Source: a virus. Taken from it: DNA of 64,000 nucleotides. The DNA lies in the IMG/VR virus record IMGVR_UViG_3300030109_004085, positions 19,882 to 83,881 of that record, one strand, 5' to 3'. Below the pieces are notes generated by a model. It searched no databases, was not told where the DNA came from, and saw only the letters and a program-made list of their open reading frames with translations. The translations under genes and the position numbers were made by a program. The stretch's first letter is position 1; each line of letters opens with the position of its first letter. Positions 16,348-23,423 of the stretch are shown piece by piece.

Positions 16348-17736
16348 TTAATTTTCTCCTTTGTTCTTCTTGAAATTCTTGTATTTTTCTGCAAGTGATT
16401 GCTTTTGCTTTTTAGCATTCACTTCCACATTCTCATCCTCCTCAGATGGCTCCAAAACCTTGATACTGACTGTGCTCGTATCCATAAAAATAGGAAATAC
16501 AAGCCCATCAGGTCCATTTCTGTTCTTTGCCACAAAAACCCTTCCACCGTTCGCAACCTTATCATCCACAGTTCTTGAGACTGTGAAAATAAAGTCAGAA
16601 ACAAAACATTTGTTGAACGCTTCGGAGATCGCCTCCATCGTGATAACCTCGGCATTCAAGCCAGACCTGTTAGTCTGTGAAGCCGTCCAGATGGGGCATT
16701 TCACCTCTGCCGCAATACCGCGGAGTTCTTCGTAAATAGTCTCTAGCTCATTTCTCTTCTCTCTTTGAGTACGAACCGGACGAAGCAGATCAGCATAATC
16801 TACGATAATCATATCAACGTTGATATCGCGCATCTTTAACTTTTCAAGGTGCGTCTTAATTGTGTGAGTTGTCGCAGACTTTGTTGGGTATTCCTTAACA
16901 ATAAGGCGACCTTCAATATCCTGGACCTCTTCATAAATCTTCTCTTTGAACGACATAAGATTACCCAAAGGCACCTTCGTCAGACATGAATCATAACGAG
17001 ACGCGATAACCGTATCCTGAAGTTCTAGGGTATAATGAACAACGGTTTTACCAGCCTTTAGTGCTTGCGTGCCAAGGTGAACGAGCACCATTGATTTACC
17101 AGCACCGGTCGGGGCAATAACAACACCAAGCTCCTTCTGTCCCAGACCGCCCTTAGAGATATTATCAATTAGATCCCAACCAGTTGAAATAGGGTTGCGG
17201 AAACGAGGCTTGAAGCGTTCTTCAAAGTCCTTCTTCCAGTCATAACCCTCGTCATTGTTCATACCAAGTCTTAGCGAGTCATTAATAACTTGCGAGATCT
17301 CATCATATGAAGAGTTCTGGAGCAGTCCGATGGACTTGACCATTGCAGACTTGAGATTCTGCTTTTTACAGAAGTCAAGCGACGTATCTTTGATATACTC
17401 TACGTCTGTAAGATTTGCGATTTGTGAGCGTACATAAAACTCACGCACTTGTTTCGCAGTTAGTTCGTTCTCGCCATCTAGATCGGAGCGCAAGATAGTC
17501 TTCATAATATCACGGGATGGGTGGACCCCATACTTCTCGCGATAAGAGAAAACCTTCGTTAAAAAGAGTTTTAGGTAGTTTAACTCCAAAAAGTTAATAT
17601 CAAGGACTTCTTCAATCTGGTCTGCAAATGAACGATCGTCTAGGATCACCATACAAAGCTTTTCTTGAAAGGACTTGCCATACTTTGAAAAGTTGGCGTT
17701 TTCGTTTTTACCGATAATAGTTTGATTCATAGCCAT
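16348..17736 (-). CDS. Replicative DNA helicase (DnaB / T4 gp41 family)
   Basis: This is a 462-residue RecA-fold hexameric helicase that unwinds the fork. The Walker A motif is APTGAGKS (208-215), Walker B is MIIVDYADLL (309-318), and the ISTGWDLID segment (183-191) is the usual start of the motor domain. ASQTNRSG (about 350-357) matches the DnaB glutamine-containing motif. The N-terminal 170 residues are diverged, as in phage gp41 proteins. No primase is encoded in this window. It sits between the 5' nuclease gene and the reductase with 2-3 base spacings. A second ATG at 17730 is a possible alternative start. High confidence. Confidence 0.93.
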   Translation of the reverse strand: MAMNQTIIGKNENANFSKYGKSFQEKLCMVILDDRSFADQIEEVLDINFLELNYLKLFLTKVFSYREKYGVHPSRDIMKTILRSDLDGENELTAKQVREFYVRSQIANLTDVEYIKDTSLDFCKKQNLKSAMVKSIGLLQNSSYDEISQVINDSLRLGMNNDEGYDWKKDFEERFKPRFRNPISTGWDLIDNISKGGLGQKELGVVIAPTGAGKSMVLVHLGTQALKAGKTVVHYTLELQDTVIASRYDSCLTKVPLGNLMSFKEKIYEEVQDIEGRLIVKEYPTKSATTHTIKTHLEKLKMRDINVDMIIVDYADLLRPVRTQREKRNELETIYEELRGIAAEVKCPIWTASQTNRSGLNAEVITMEAISEAFNKCFVSDFIFTVSRTVDDKVANGGRVFVAKNRNGPDGLVFPIFMDTSTVSIKVLEPSEEDENVEVNAKKQKQSLAEKYKNFKKNKGEN

Positions 17737-17739
17737 ATC

Positions 17740-18708
17740 TTACTCTTCTCTCAGTGCTTTGTCAATACAAATTTTGTTCATAGTGCTGTGCAGATCCTCC
17801 CAGTTAAAGACACCAAAGCCATCCTGATTCATCATACGAAGAATCTCGGTTTTGTTGTAATCGTGCTCAAAGTTGTTTAGTGCGTAGTGTACCTTTTCTT
17901 GACTCTGCAACGAGATGGCTGGAGCATACAGTTGCATAAGTTTATAGTTACTTATAACTATGTCTTTGTGCTCTAAAATGTTCGTGAAAAACTTTGCTTT
18001 TGAGTCGATATTCTCGCAAAAATCGAAAACCTCGTGTAAAGTCACATCTTTATCTTCTCTCAGAAAATTAAGATTTTTTGCGATGGACTTAAGACCAGCA
18101 CGAGGAACACCCACAAGATTGTCGGATGCATCGCCAGCGATGGCCCGGGCAAGAGCAAAGTTACGAGGGTGGATATTGAAATCATCAACCACATTTAGCT
18201 TATTATGTACAATCTTCTGAGTGGGACGAAGTAATACGGTTTCGTCGTCACATAGCTGAATGAAGTCCTTATCATTGGACACAATAACTTTCTGCCACCC
18301 ATCATATTGCGAGAGGCGACTGACATAAGAGATAATGTCGTCAGCCTCAATCTCGTCAAAGCGGAACTGAATAACAGGTAATTCATTTAGATACTCGATA
18401 AGTCGTACCTGCTGCCATACCATGTTCTCACGCTGTTGTTCGGGCGTGAGATTATTGGGTCGATTGACCCGAATGGGCTTGCGACCCTCTTTATAATTCT
18501 TGTTTTGTTGTCGACGCTTACGTGAGCCTCCCGGCCCATCCCAGACAATTACAATACTGTCTGGGTTAATATCCCGGCAAAGCTTCTGTAGAATGCCTAG
18601 AAAACCCTTAAGACCACCAATTGGCTGTCCGTGGATCGAAATACTTGGATTTACAATGAAAGCCCTGAAGTAAGCATTCAGAGCATCCACAATCATTACT
18701 CTTTTCAT
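17740..18708 (-). CDS. 5'-3' exonuclease / FEN-like nuclease (T4 RNase H or Pol I N-domain type)
   Basis: This is a 322-residue metal-dependent 5' nuclease. The acidic metal ligands are readable: Asp8 (IVDAL), Asp57 (VWDG), EIEADD (119-124), SNDKD (144-148) and GDASDN (192-197). GVPRAGLKSI (200-209) is the helix-three-turn-helix that binds duplex DNA. Such enzymes remove RNA primers from Okazaki fragments. It is a free-standing version of the Pol I 5' nuclease domain; the matching family A polymerase domain is a separate gene at 23420-24607. High confidence. Confidence 0.92.
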   Translation of the reverse strand: MKRVMIVDALNAYFRAFIVNPSISIHGQPIGGLKGFLGILQKLCRDINPDSIVIVWDGPGGSRKRRQQNKNYKEGRKPIRVNRPNNLTPEQQRENMVWQQVRLIEYLNELPVIQFRFDEIEADDIISYVSRLSQYDGWQKVIVSNDKDFIQLCDDETVLLRPTQKIVHNKLNVVDDFNIHPRNFALARAIAGDASDNLVGVPRAGLKSIAKNLNFLREDKDVTLHEVFDFCENIDSKAKFFTNILEHKDIVISNYKLMQLYAPAISLQSQEKVHYALNNFEHDYNKTEILRMMNQDGFGVFNWEDLHSTMNKICIDKALREE

Positions 18709-18732
18709 TTGTTATCCCCTAACGTAGAAAGC

Positions 18733-18760
18733 GACTGTGAGGTTATGATACCCCACAGCC
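18733..18760 (-). terminator. Hairpin between uvsX and nuclease genes
   Basis: Ten base pairs (two of them G-U in RNA) form between 18733-18742 and 18751-18760 with an 8-base loop, in the 76-base gap upstream of the nuclease gene. The downstream minus-strand sequence is not a clean T run, so it may be an attenuator or processing site rather than a full terminator. Confidence 0.45.
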
Positions 18761-18784
18761 GCCGGTTTGTCAACCCTTATTTAC

Positions 18785-19909
18785 TTATTCTTCTTTATCT
18801 ACGTCGTAGAAATCGCCTGCGTCTCCTTCGCGATTATCAAACTTCTTGATAATCTCCTCATCCATAATCTTAAATACACGATTTCTAAACTTATCATCTT
18901 CCAACTTATCTAACCAATGGGCTGACTGGAACTTTTCTTCTGTGCCATCTGCATAAACTAATGAATACCAAGCTCCTGCTTGCTTCAAATTGTCGGAGAT
19001 CTTGATTGCCTCCAACCAACTTTCCCTATCTTGCACCCCGATGTCTTCTGAGCCCCAAAGAATTTTGAAGGCGCAGTTTCTACCGGCAGTTCCAAATCGT
19101 GACTTCTCCAACTTAACTTTTACTTCTGAACCAATGCGGAAGCCACTTTCATCTACAATAAAGGCAGCCTTTGCCTTTCTTCCTGTCAGCCAAATGCGCA
19201 GGGAGTACACATAATGCATAGACTTGCCGCCCGGAGTGATATAGGGCGTGGTCATAGCAATAATACGCGCATTTGGACCCTGTGGGATATTCGTCTTTAA
19301 CTGATTAAGAACCAAGAACGCAGACTGTGTGTTTGCGATTGGAACCGTCAGCTTTGACATTCCCTTTGATAGAACACGAGCCTTGACGGCCATCGTAGAG
19401 TTCGGGTTGAAATCTCCCTCTACATCTGAGACCGTTGGAGTCAGAGCAAGTGAATCCCAAATGAATAGGGTTCGGGTCGCTCCTGAATCCAAAACTGCCT
19501 CAACAGTCTCAAGAACATGTTCCACGCTCTGTGCCTGAACATAAATAAGGTTTTCTAAATCACATCCCGTACGCTGTAAGAAGCTCGGGTCAATAGCAGA
19601 CTCTGCGTCCATATAAACAACATTCATACCCATCTTCTGGGCGTTTGCAGCAGTCTGCGCAGCCATAAAAGACTTTCCTGTTGCTTCAAGTCCAGCAATC
19701 TCCGTAAACTTGCCGACCGGGATTCCAGCCAACTGTCCTCGGCAAATGATAGAGTCAAGCCAGCGCGAACCGGTTGGAATCCATTCTTTTACCTCAGTTG
19801 GATTTTCTTGATTTAGATTGTGGGCACACTCCACCCCTGAAGTCTTATTAATGAGACTTCGTAGACCGTCAATCGAAATCTTGCCAGCCTTTGATTTACT
19901 CTTCGCCAT
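18785..19909 (-). CDS. RecA/UvsX-family recombinase
   Basis: This is a 374-residue strand-exchange protein. Walker A is GLEATGKS (73-80), the YMDAESAID segment (about 99-107) follows as in UvsX/RecA, and LFIWDSLALTPT (about 148-159) is Walker B. The loop AMTTPYITPGGKSMHYV is the L2-like DNA-binding region. The acidic C-terminus (EGDAGDFYDVDKEE) is typical. It would act in recombination-dependent replication and repair with the gp32-like protein at 21211-21987. The ATG at 19909 overlaps the 3' end of a small membrane-protein gene by 14 bases. High confidence. Confidence 0.94.
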   Translation of the reverse strand: MAKSKSKAGKISIDGLRSLINKTSGVECAHNLNQENPTEVKEWIPTGSRWLDSIICRGQLAGIPVGKFTEIAGLEATGKSFMAAQTAANAQKMGMNVVYMDAESAIDPSFLQRTGCDLENLIYVQAQSVEHVLETVEAVLDSGATRTLFIWDSLALTPTVSDVEGDFNPNSTMAVKARVLSKGMSKLTVPIANTQSAFLVLNQLKTNIPQGPNARIIAMTTPYITPGGKSMHYVYSLRIWLTGRKAKAAFIVDESGFRIGSEVKVKLEKSRFGTAGRNCAFKILWGSEDIGVQDRESWLEAIKISDNLKQAGAWYSLVYADGTEEKFQSAHWLDKLEDDKFRNRVFKIMDEEIIKKFDNREGDAGDFYDVDKEE

Positions 19910-20063
19910 CTTTATTAAACCTTTCTAAGTATTTCTTATACATTTCTTCTGCGAAATCTTTATGCAAAGCCTGAAGGGCTTGCTCAACTTCGTTTAATTG
20001 GCGCCGCAAATCTAACAGATACCAGATTAAAAGCGCTGTCAGAGTTGCGACGACCAATATCAT
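19896..20063 (-). CDS. Very small membrane protein with coiled-coil tail
   Basis: This is a 55-residue protein. Residues 1-17 (MILVVATLTALLIWYLL) are a single transmembrane or signal-anchor segment, followed by a charged heptad-like helix (about 18-50, RRQLNEVEQALQALHKDF). The start at 20063 lies 4 bases after the stop of the lipoprotein gene, with a weak GAGTGA ribosome-binding site, and the stop lies within the first codons of uvsX. The topology, a membrane anchor plus coiled coil next to a small lipoprotein, recalls an inner/outer spanin pair, but it is shorter than known inner spanins. Moderately confident that it is real. Confidence 0.6.
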   Translation of the reverse strand: MILVVATLTALLIWYLLDLRRQLNEVEQALQALHKDFAEEMYKKYLERFNKDGEE

Positions 20064-20067
20064 TTTA

Positions 20068-20241
20068 TCACTCTGCGCTATCGTCGTCGTCTACAGCAGC
20101 CGAATCATCATCATCGGTGGCAGAGTCGTCGTCGTCGTCGGCGTTAGCAAGCGGACAGCCACTTAGGACCACCATTGCAAAGCCCATAATCAAGCTGAGA
20201 AACGCTGTTAGCGCAATTCTATTATTTCGTACGATCATCAT
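20068..20241 (-). CDS. Small lipoprotein with Asp-rich repeats
   Basis: This is a 57-residue protein with a canonical lipoprotein signal: basic MMIVRNNR, a hydrophobic core (about 9-25) and the lipobox LSGC with Cys29. After cleavage the mature part would be only about 29 residues and consists largely of three DDDD(D)SA repeats. The ribosome-binding site AAAGGA precedes the start, and ATG codons at 20241 and 20238 are both possible. Phage lipoproteins of this size act as outer spanins or superinfection-exclusion proteins; the acidic repeats could instead bind divalent cations. It was found by reading the gap between annotated neighbours. Confidence 0.7.
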   Translation of the reverse strand: MMIVRNNRIALTAFLSLIMGFAMVVLSGCPLANADDDDDSATDDDDSAAVDDDDSAE

Positions 20242-20250
20242 ATATCCTTT

Positions 20251-20781
20251 CTAGTCGAACGTTAGGGTGCCGTTTGCAGTCTGGACAGAGACATTAAAGC
20301 CGGACACAAAACTATCTACATCAAAATACTTGAAACGACCGTCAGTGTCAAGCTCTGCGTTAAGAATATCTCCAAAACGAACCTTGACCGCGGTGGAAAT
20401 ATCACAACGGCCGCGCTTGTAGTCATACTGCTCGGTTGAATACTCTAGAGAATACTCTCCCTCGTAGATGGTCTCCACAAGACGTTCAGTAATGAAATCC
20501 TGGAAATACTCCTCTCCTCGCTCATACTCATCAAGCTCATTATTAGCACGCATCTCATTAAGAATATCGTTGCCTTCACTTGGCTCGCCGTAGGTGCTGT
20601 ACACCGGAACACCAGATGCAAGCAGTCCTGCAAGCATACTAGCAGTCGCCGTCTCAGCAACCGAATCAGCAACATACCCATCATTGATATGCCACACATC
20701 ATTACCCTCTGTGAAAGAGAGGGTTACAAAACTATCCTCTGACATCTCCAGCTTCTTTAGCTGGTTAATAAAATCACTCAT
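20251..20781 (-). CDS. Hypothetical acidic protein
   Basis: This is a 176-residue acidic protein with no recognised motif. Residues 36-58 are Ala/Leu/Gly-rich (AETATASMLAGLLASGVPV), residues 65-100 are strongly acidic and helical, and the C-terminal 60 residues look like beta strands ending NVSVQTANGTLTFD. The DYKRGRCDIS segment (about 119-128) holds the only cysteine. It follows the terminator hairpin at 20810-20832 and is the first gene of the unit continuing into the lipoprotein gene. It appears to be a conserved-type phage protein, but I cannot assign a role. Confidence 0.6.
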   Translation of the reverse strand: MSDFINQLKKLEMSEDSFVTLSFTEGNDVWHINDGYVADSVAETATASMLAGLLASGVPVYSTYGEPSEGNDILNEMRANNELDEYERGEEYFQDFITERLVETIYEGEYSLEYSTEQYDYKRGRCDISTAVKVRFGDILNAELDTDGRFKYFDVDSFVSGFNVSVQTANGTLTFD

Positions 20782-20802
20782 TTTAAACTCCCTTTGTTAA
20801 GT

Positions 20803-20839
20803 GAAAAATGGGGCACCTGTAACCCGTGCCCCCCTGCGG
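20803..20839 (-). terminator. Terminator containing duplicated hairpin element (copy A)
   Basis: A 7-bp stem (20810-20816 with 20826-20832) has the loop GGGTTACAG on the minus strand, is preceded by CCGCAGG and is followed by ATTTTTC. It lies after the Hc1-like gene and should end its transcript. The same loop and flank occur at 21060-21090 with a different but still paired stem. Confidence 0.7.
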
Positions 20840-20849
20840 TTGGTAGAGT

Positions 20850-21038
20850 TTACCTAGCGTTCTTAGTCTCTTGGACCTCAACGCGAAGCTCTTGAGCAAG
20901 CGTCTTTACTTCTTGCATAGCCTTGCGAACACGAGTTCCGGCGGCATTGTTTCCAGTGCCGAAGAACTTCTCGTGATCTTCGCGAGTCTGTTCAAGAAGC
21001 GTAATCAGCGTCTCAAGTCGGTTCGTTGTAGTAGTCAT
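20850..21038 (-). CDS. Histone H1-like (Hc1-like) small basic protein
   Basis: This is a 62-residue helical protein. Residues 13-55 (LITLLEQ..., then GNNAAGTRVRKAMQEVKTLAQ) follow the pattern of the N-terminal domain of bacterial histone H1-like Hc1 proteins, including the GNxAAxxRVR core. The long lysine-rich tail of chlamydial Hc1 is absent. Hc1 condenses DNA; a phage version might organise the replicating genome or bind the host nucleoid. It lies between two copies of a structured RNA element and next to the SSB gene. The family resemblance is good; the DNA-binding role is inferred. Confidence 0.7.
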   Translation of the reverse strand: MTTTTNRLETLITLLEQTREDHEKFFGTGNNAAGTRVRKAMQEVKTLAQELRVEVQETKNAR

Positions 21039-21208
21039 AACTCTTCCTTTCTAAATTGTGAGACCCCTGTAACCCCGGGCCTCCCTGCGGAGGGGATGTT
21101 TTCCAATTTTGCCTGAACTGCAAGGACTTGCTTTTCAAGGTATTTTATCATTCTACGGTAAGAATGCAACTCCTTGACAAGAAAGTCTTGTTCTTGCTCC
21201 ATGGACAT
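21035..21208 (-). CDS. Possible 57-residue coiled-coil protein
   Basis: A frame of 57 residues opens at the ATG at 21208, 3 bases after the SSB stop, and ends in an ATGA-type overlap with the Hc1-like gene (TGA at 21035-21037). The first 37 residues are a plausible coiled coil (VKELHSYRRMIKYLEKQVLAVQ); the rest (PSAGRPGVTG) is encoded by the second copy of the hairpin element. There is no clear ribosome-binding site before the start. The tight fit with both neighbours argues for a real gene; the overlap with a structured element argues for caution. Confidence 0.45.
   Translation of the reverse strand: MSMEQEQDFLVKELHSYRRMIKYLEKQVLAVQAKLENIPSAGRPGVTGVSQFRKEEL
21060..21090 (-). repeat. Duplicated hairpin element (copy B)
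   Basis: A 7-bp stem (21060-21066 with 21077-21083, one G-U pair in RNA) has the loop GGGGTTACAG on the minus strand and is preceded by CCGCAGG at 21084-21090. It is the partner of the element at 20810-20839: loop and flank are conserved while the stem bases differ in a compensating way. No T run follows. Confidence 0.6.
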
Positions 21209-21210
21209 TT

Positions 21211-21987
21211 TTACAGAGAACCCAACTCTGCGAATGCGGCATCGACAGAGTTAGTCTCACTGTCGCTGTTCTTATTGCCGTACTTCGTGGTCTCACTGCT
21301 AATCGCCTCTGGATCCTCGACCTGCGAGTTAATAAAATTATCAAGCATCGTTTGGACATCAGAAGTCGACTTGCGCTCAAATAGTCCCCCGAATTCGGGA
21401 ATACCATCAAGAAGCTCAGCGCACTTATCTGGAGTTAAATCCTCACAGAGAGCGGATGAACGTCGTCGTGGGACCAACTTAGTCTGGGGGAACGACGCTC
21501 CTGGGGGCTTACCGTAAGTAAGAGTCAGATCAGTGCCTGCCTCCGTATCGGTAATATCACCGTACTCAGGGTTGAGCACGAGAGAAAGAAGGTTTTCGTA
21601 AGCCATCTTGCCATAACCCCAGATACGAACTCCGAGATTTTCCTCGCCGCGGACCATCACCGGGGAGAAGAAACGCTGACGGACGAAGAGAGACTTCGCA
21701 GTCTTCTTGGAATGTTCGTCGTTGTTGTTTACACCCTCACGCCATAGCTGAGAAGCAAAATCGCACACAGGACAGTCATCACCGAAGTTACGCTTCGGAC
21801 AAAGGAAGCCGCCCTTTTCTACATTGTAATGGAAATGCATTTCCTTGAAGGGGTCTCCATCAGCAGTCGGAACAATACGAATGTCCTGATCACCTTCTGA
21901 AGGCCGCCAGAAAACGGAATCTCCACCTTTTCCCTCACCTCGCAAGGCTGAGAGCTTTTCTCGCATTTTGTCTAGATTAATACCCAT
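21211..21987 (-). CDS. Single-stranded DNA-binding protein (T4 gp32-like)
   Basis: This is a 258-residue gp32-type SSB. The start (GINLDKMREKLSALR) precedes a core with VFWRPSEGDQDIRIVP, typical of gp32 relatives, and a zinc-site-like cluster His51/His53, Cys63, Cys72 and Cys75 (FLCPKRN..DCPVC). The C-terminal 60 residues are acidic and Ser/Asp/Glu-rich, as expected for the partner-binding tail. It coats ssDNA at the fork and should cooperate with the UvsX-like protein, helicase and polymerase. A typical Shine-Dalgarno (AAGGAG) precedes the ATG. Good confidence. Confidence 0.85.
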   Translation of the reverse strand: MGINLDKMREKLSALRGEGKGGDSVFWRPSEGDQDIRIVPTADGDPFKEMHFHYNVEKGGFLCPKRNFGDDCPVCDFASQLWREGVNNNDEHSKKTAKSLFVRQRFFSPVMVRGEENLGVRIWGYGKMAYENLLSLVLNPEYGDITDTEAGTDLTLTYGKPPGASFPQTKLVPRRRSSALCEDLTPDKCAELLDGIPEFGGLFERKSTSDVQTMLDNFINSQVEDPEAISSETTKYGNKNSDSETNSVDAAFAELGSL

Positions 21988-22021
21988 TTTTTAATCTCCT
22001 TATTGTTGGGTTAAAGTACGA

Positions 22022-22888
22022 TCAGCTAATATCCTGATCGTCTAAAAGTTTGTTAATATATTGTACCACAGAGGAATACCGAATGCAATAACAATATTTC
22101 TGCTCGTAACTCGTTCTGAACACACCATACGATACATTCTTCCCCGTGTCAAGCCGAGACTTGACAAAGTTGTTGATTTTTCTGAACAGAGTGCCGTCAT
22201 TCTTCAGGTCGTCCTCTCCAATACCATAGTAGTATACCACGTCCTTCGTGTTTGTCAAGGGATAAAACCACTTTTCCTTATACTGAGTGTAGTCATCGCC
22301 CTCCAGTGTTACTGCGCCTATGGTGCAGATACGCGATAATTCAGACGGAGTGATAAAATTACCAATTACAGGTTCTGAATGTCTAAACACATTAGTCATA
22401 TGAATAATATTTACGATTGCTTGGTTCAGAGTGTCATAATAACCAATAATCGACATATCACCAATGCTTCGCTCAATGTAAGCGTTATTAACCATAATAA
22501 TTTGCTCCAACATACCCGAACGAGCATATTCCTGCAACACAGAGGATACAATTTTCTCTTGCTTCTTCTGAACCTCGGACATAATCGAGAGGTCGCCCTC
22601 AATATACAAAACAGTCAGTCTGTTCTTTTGAAGTTGCTCCAACAGTCGTAGTGAGCCGCCAGAAATCTTACCTGCGCCAGCAATAACAACCAATACATCC
22701 TCATCTTTAAACTTTAGCTTCCTCTTAAGATCCGGGAATGAACTATCGTACTCTTCGTGGTTCTTTTTAGCTTTAATTGTGATATCAGCGTCTGGGTTGG
22801 CATCGATACCATAAGTTTGGTATTGCGGAAACTTTGAGAAAGCCTTCGCTATGTTGCAACCAGCCTTGCCAAGGCCAACCACGATCAT
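22022..22888 (-). CDS. FtsZ/tubulin-superfamily-like protein
   Basis: This is a 288-residue protein beginning MIVVGLGKAGCN. That start matches the FtsZ T1 nucleotide loop (VVGxGGxGCN), YGIDANPDAD (26-35) matches the FtsZ strand ending in NTD, and VIAGAGKISGGS (68-79) aligns with the T4 signature GMGGGTGTG followed by a helix and an LTV strand. VNNAYIERS (about 133-141) corresponds to the ND-R segment. The T7 catalytic loop NxDxxD appears only as GNFITPSEL. The signature is degenerate, so GTPase activity is uncertain. I chose the ATG at 22888 (ATGA overlap with the MazG-like gene) over a GTG at 22900. Tubulin-like proteins in phages and plasmids position DNA. Confidence 0.7.
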   Translation of the reverse strand: MIVVGLGKAGCNIAKAFSKFPQYQTYGIDANPDADITIKAKKNHEEYDSSFPDLKRKLKFKDEDVLVVIAGAGKISGGSLRLLEQLQKNRLTVLYIEGDLSIMSEVQKKQEKIVSSVLQEYARSGMLEQIIMVNNAYIERSIGDMSIIGYYDTLNQAIVNIIHMTNVFRHSEPVIGNFITPSELSRICTIGAVTLEGDDYTQYKEKWFYPLTNTKDVVYYYGIGEDDLKNDGTLFRKINNFVKSRLDTGKNVSYGVFRTSYEQKYCYCIRYSSVVQYINKLLDDQDIS

Positions 22889-23199
22889 TCCTGAACCCAC
22901 TCCAGAAAATATCCCATATCAAAACCACCGCGCTCAATTCGCTTGACAGTAGTAGCCGTCATAATCTGAGAATCTCGGATGCCTTCGCGCTCGCAAATAA
23001 AATGAAGAATTTCCATGATATCGGCTGCTTCTTCGGCACAAGGGTTCTCGATAAATTCCGTCACTTCCTCTTGAAGCTTCTTGAGAGCCGCGGACGTAAG
23101 AGCTTCACCTTCAAGAATTGTGGTTTGGTGAACTTTGCCCGCTTCTTCAATAATCTCTGGAATTCGATCTCGGACAAGCTTGTGATGTAGTGTTTTCAT
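22885..23199 (-). CDS. MazG-like nucleotide pyrophosphohydrolase
   Basis: This is a 104-residue all-alpha NTP pyrophosphohydrolase of the MazG superfamily. It starts with KLVRDRIPEII, typical of the phosphoribosyl-ATP-like house-cleaning subfamily. The metal-binding EExxE motif is at 44-48 (EEVTE), followed by EEAAD (56-60) and IMEIL. It would hydrolyse nucleoside triphosphates to monophosphates and pyrophosphate. In marine phages MazG-like enzymes are linked to nucleotide recycling or alarmone control; in 2-aminoadenine phages a relative (MazZ) supplies dGMP. Its stop overlaps the FtsZ-like start as ATGA. Family confident, substrate open. Confidence 0.83.
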   Translation of the reverse strand: MKTLHHKLVRDRIPEIIEEAGKVHQTTILEGEALTSAALKKLQEEVTEFIENPCAEEAADIMEILHFICEREGIRDSQIMTATTVKRIERGGFDMGYFLEWVQE

Positions 23200-23423
23200 C
23201 GCTGGGCCTCTTCCAACTGAAACTCTTCTTCCTGGTCAACCAAATATTCAAAAATATCTGCCACCGTAAGTTCGGTATAATCGCACCCAAATTTCTCAGC
23301 GCACTCTTCAAATATCTCAATAAGTTGAAGCCTCATAAATCCGGCGACACCATCGACTTTTCGTACGCCATTAACATAATGACTGTGTCTTGGAGGTCTG
23401 ATCTCTCTTACGTTGTCTTTCAT
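23196..23423 (-). CDS. Small acidic hypothetical protein
   Basis: This is a 75-residue protein with a short basic start (REIRPPRHSHYVNG) and an acidic helical C-terminal half (LIEIFEECAEKFGCDYTELTVADIFEYLVDQEEEF). Both ends overlap the neighbouring genes by four bases in ATGA arrangements, so it is translationally coupled between the family A polymerase and the MazG-like gene. No family was recognised. It could be a small polymerase- or NTPase-associated factor, but only position suggests that. Confidence 0.6.
   Translation of the reverse strand: MKDNVREIRPPRHSHYVNGVRKVDGVAGFMRLQLIEIFEECAEKFGCDYTELTVADIFEYLVDQEEEFQLEEAQR

Noticed and set aside
22022-22888. Identification as PhuZ of a nucleus-forming jumbo phage
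   Set aside because: The T4 and T7 motifs are too degenerate, and no chimallin-like or jumbo-phage RNA polymerase genes are in the window.
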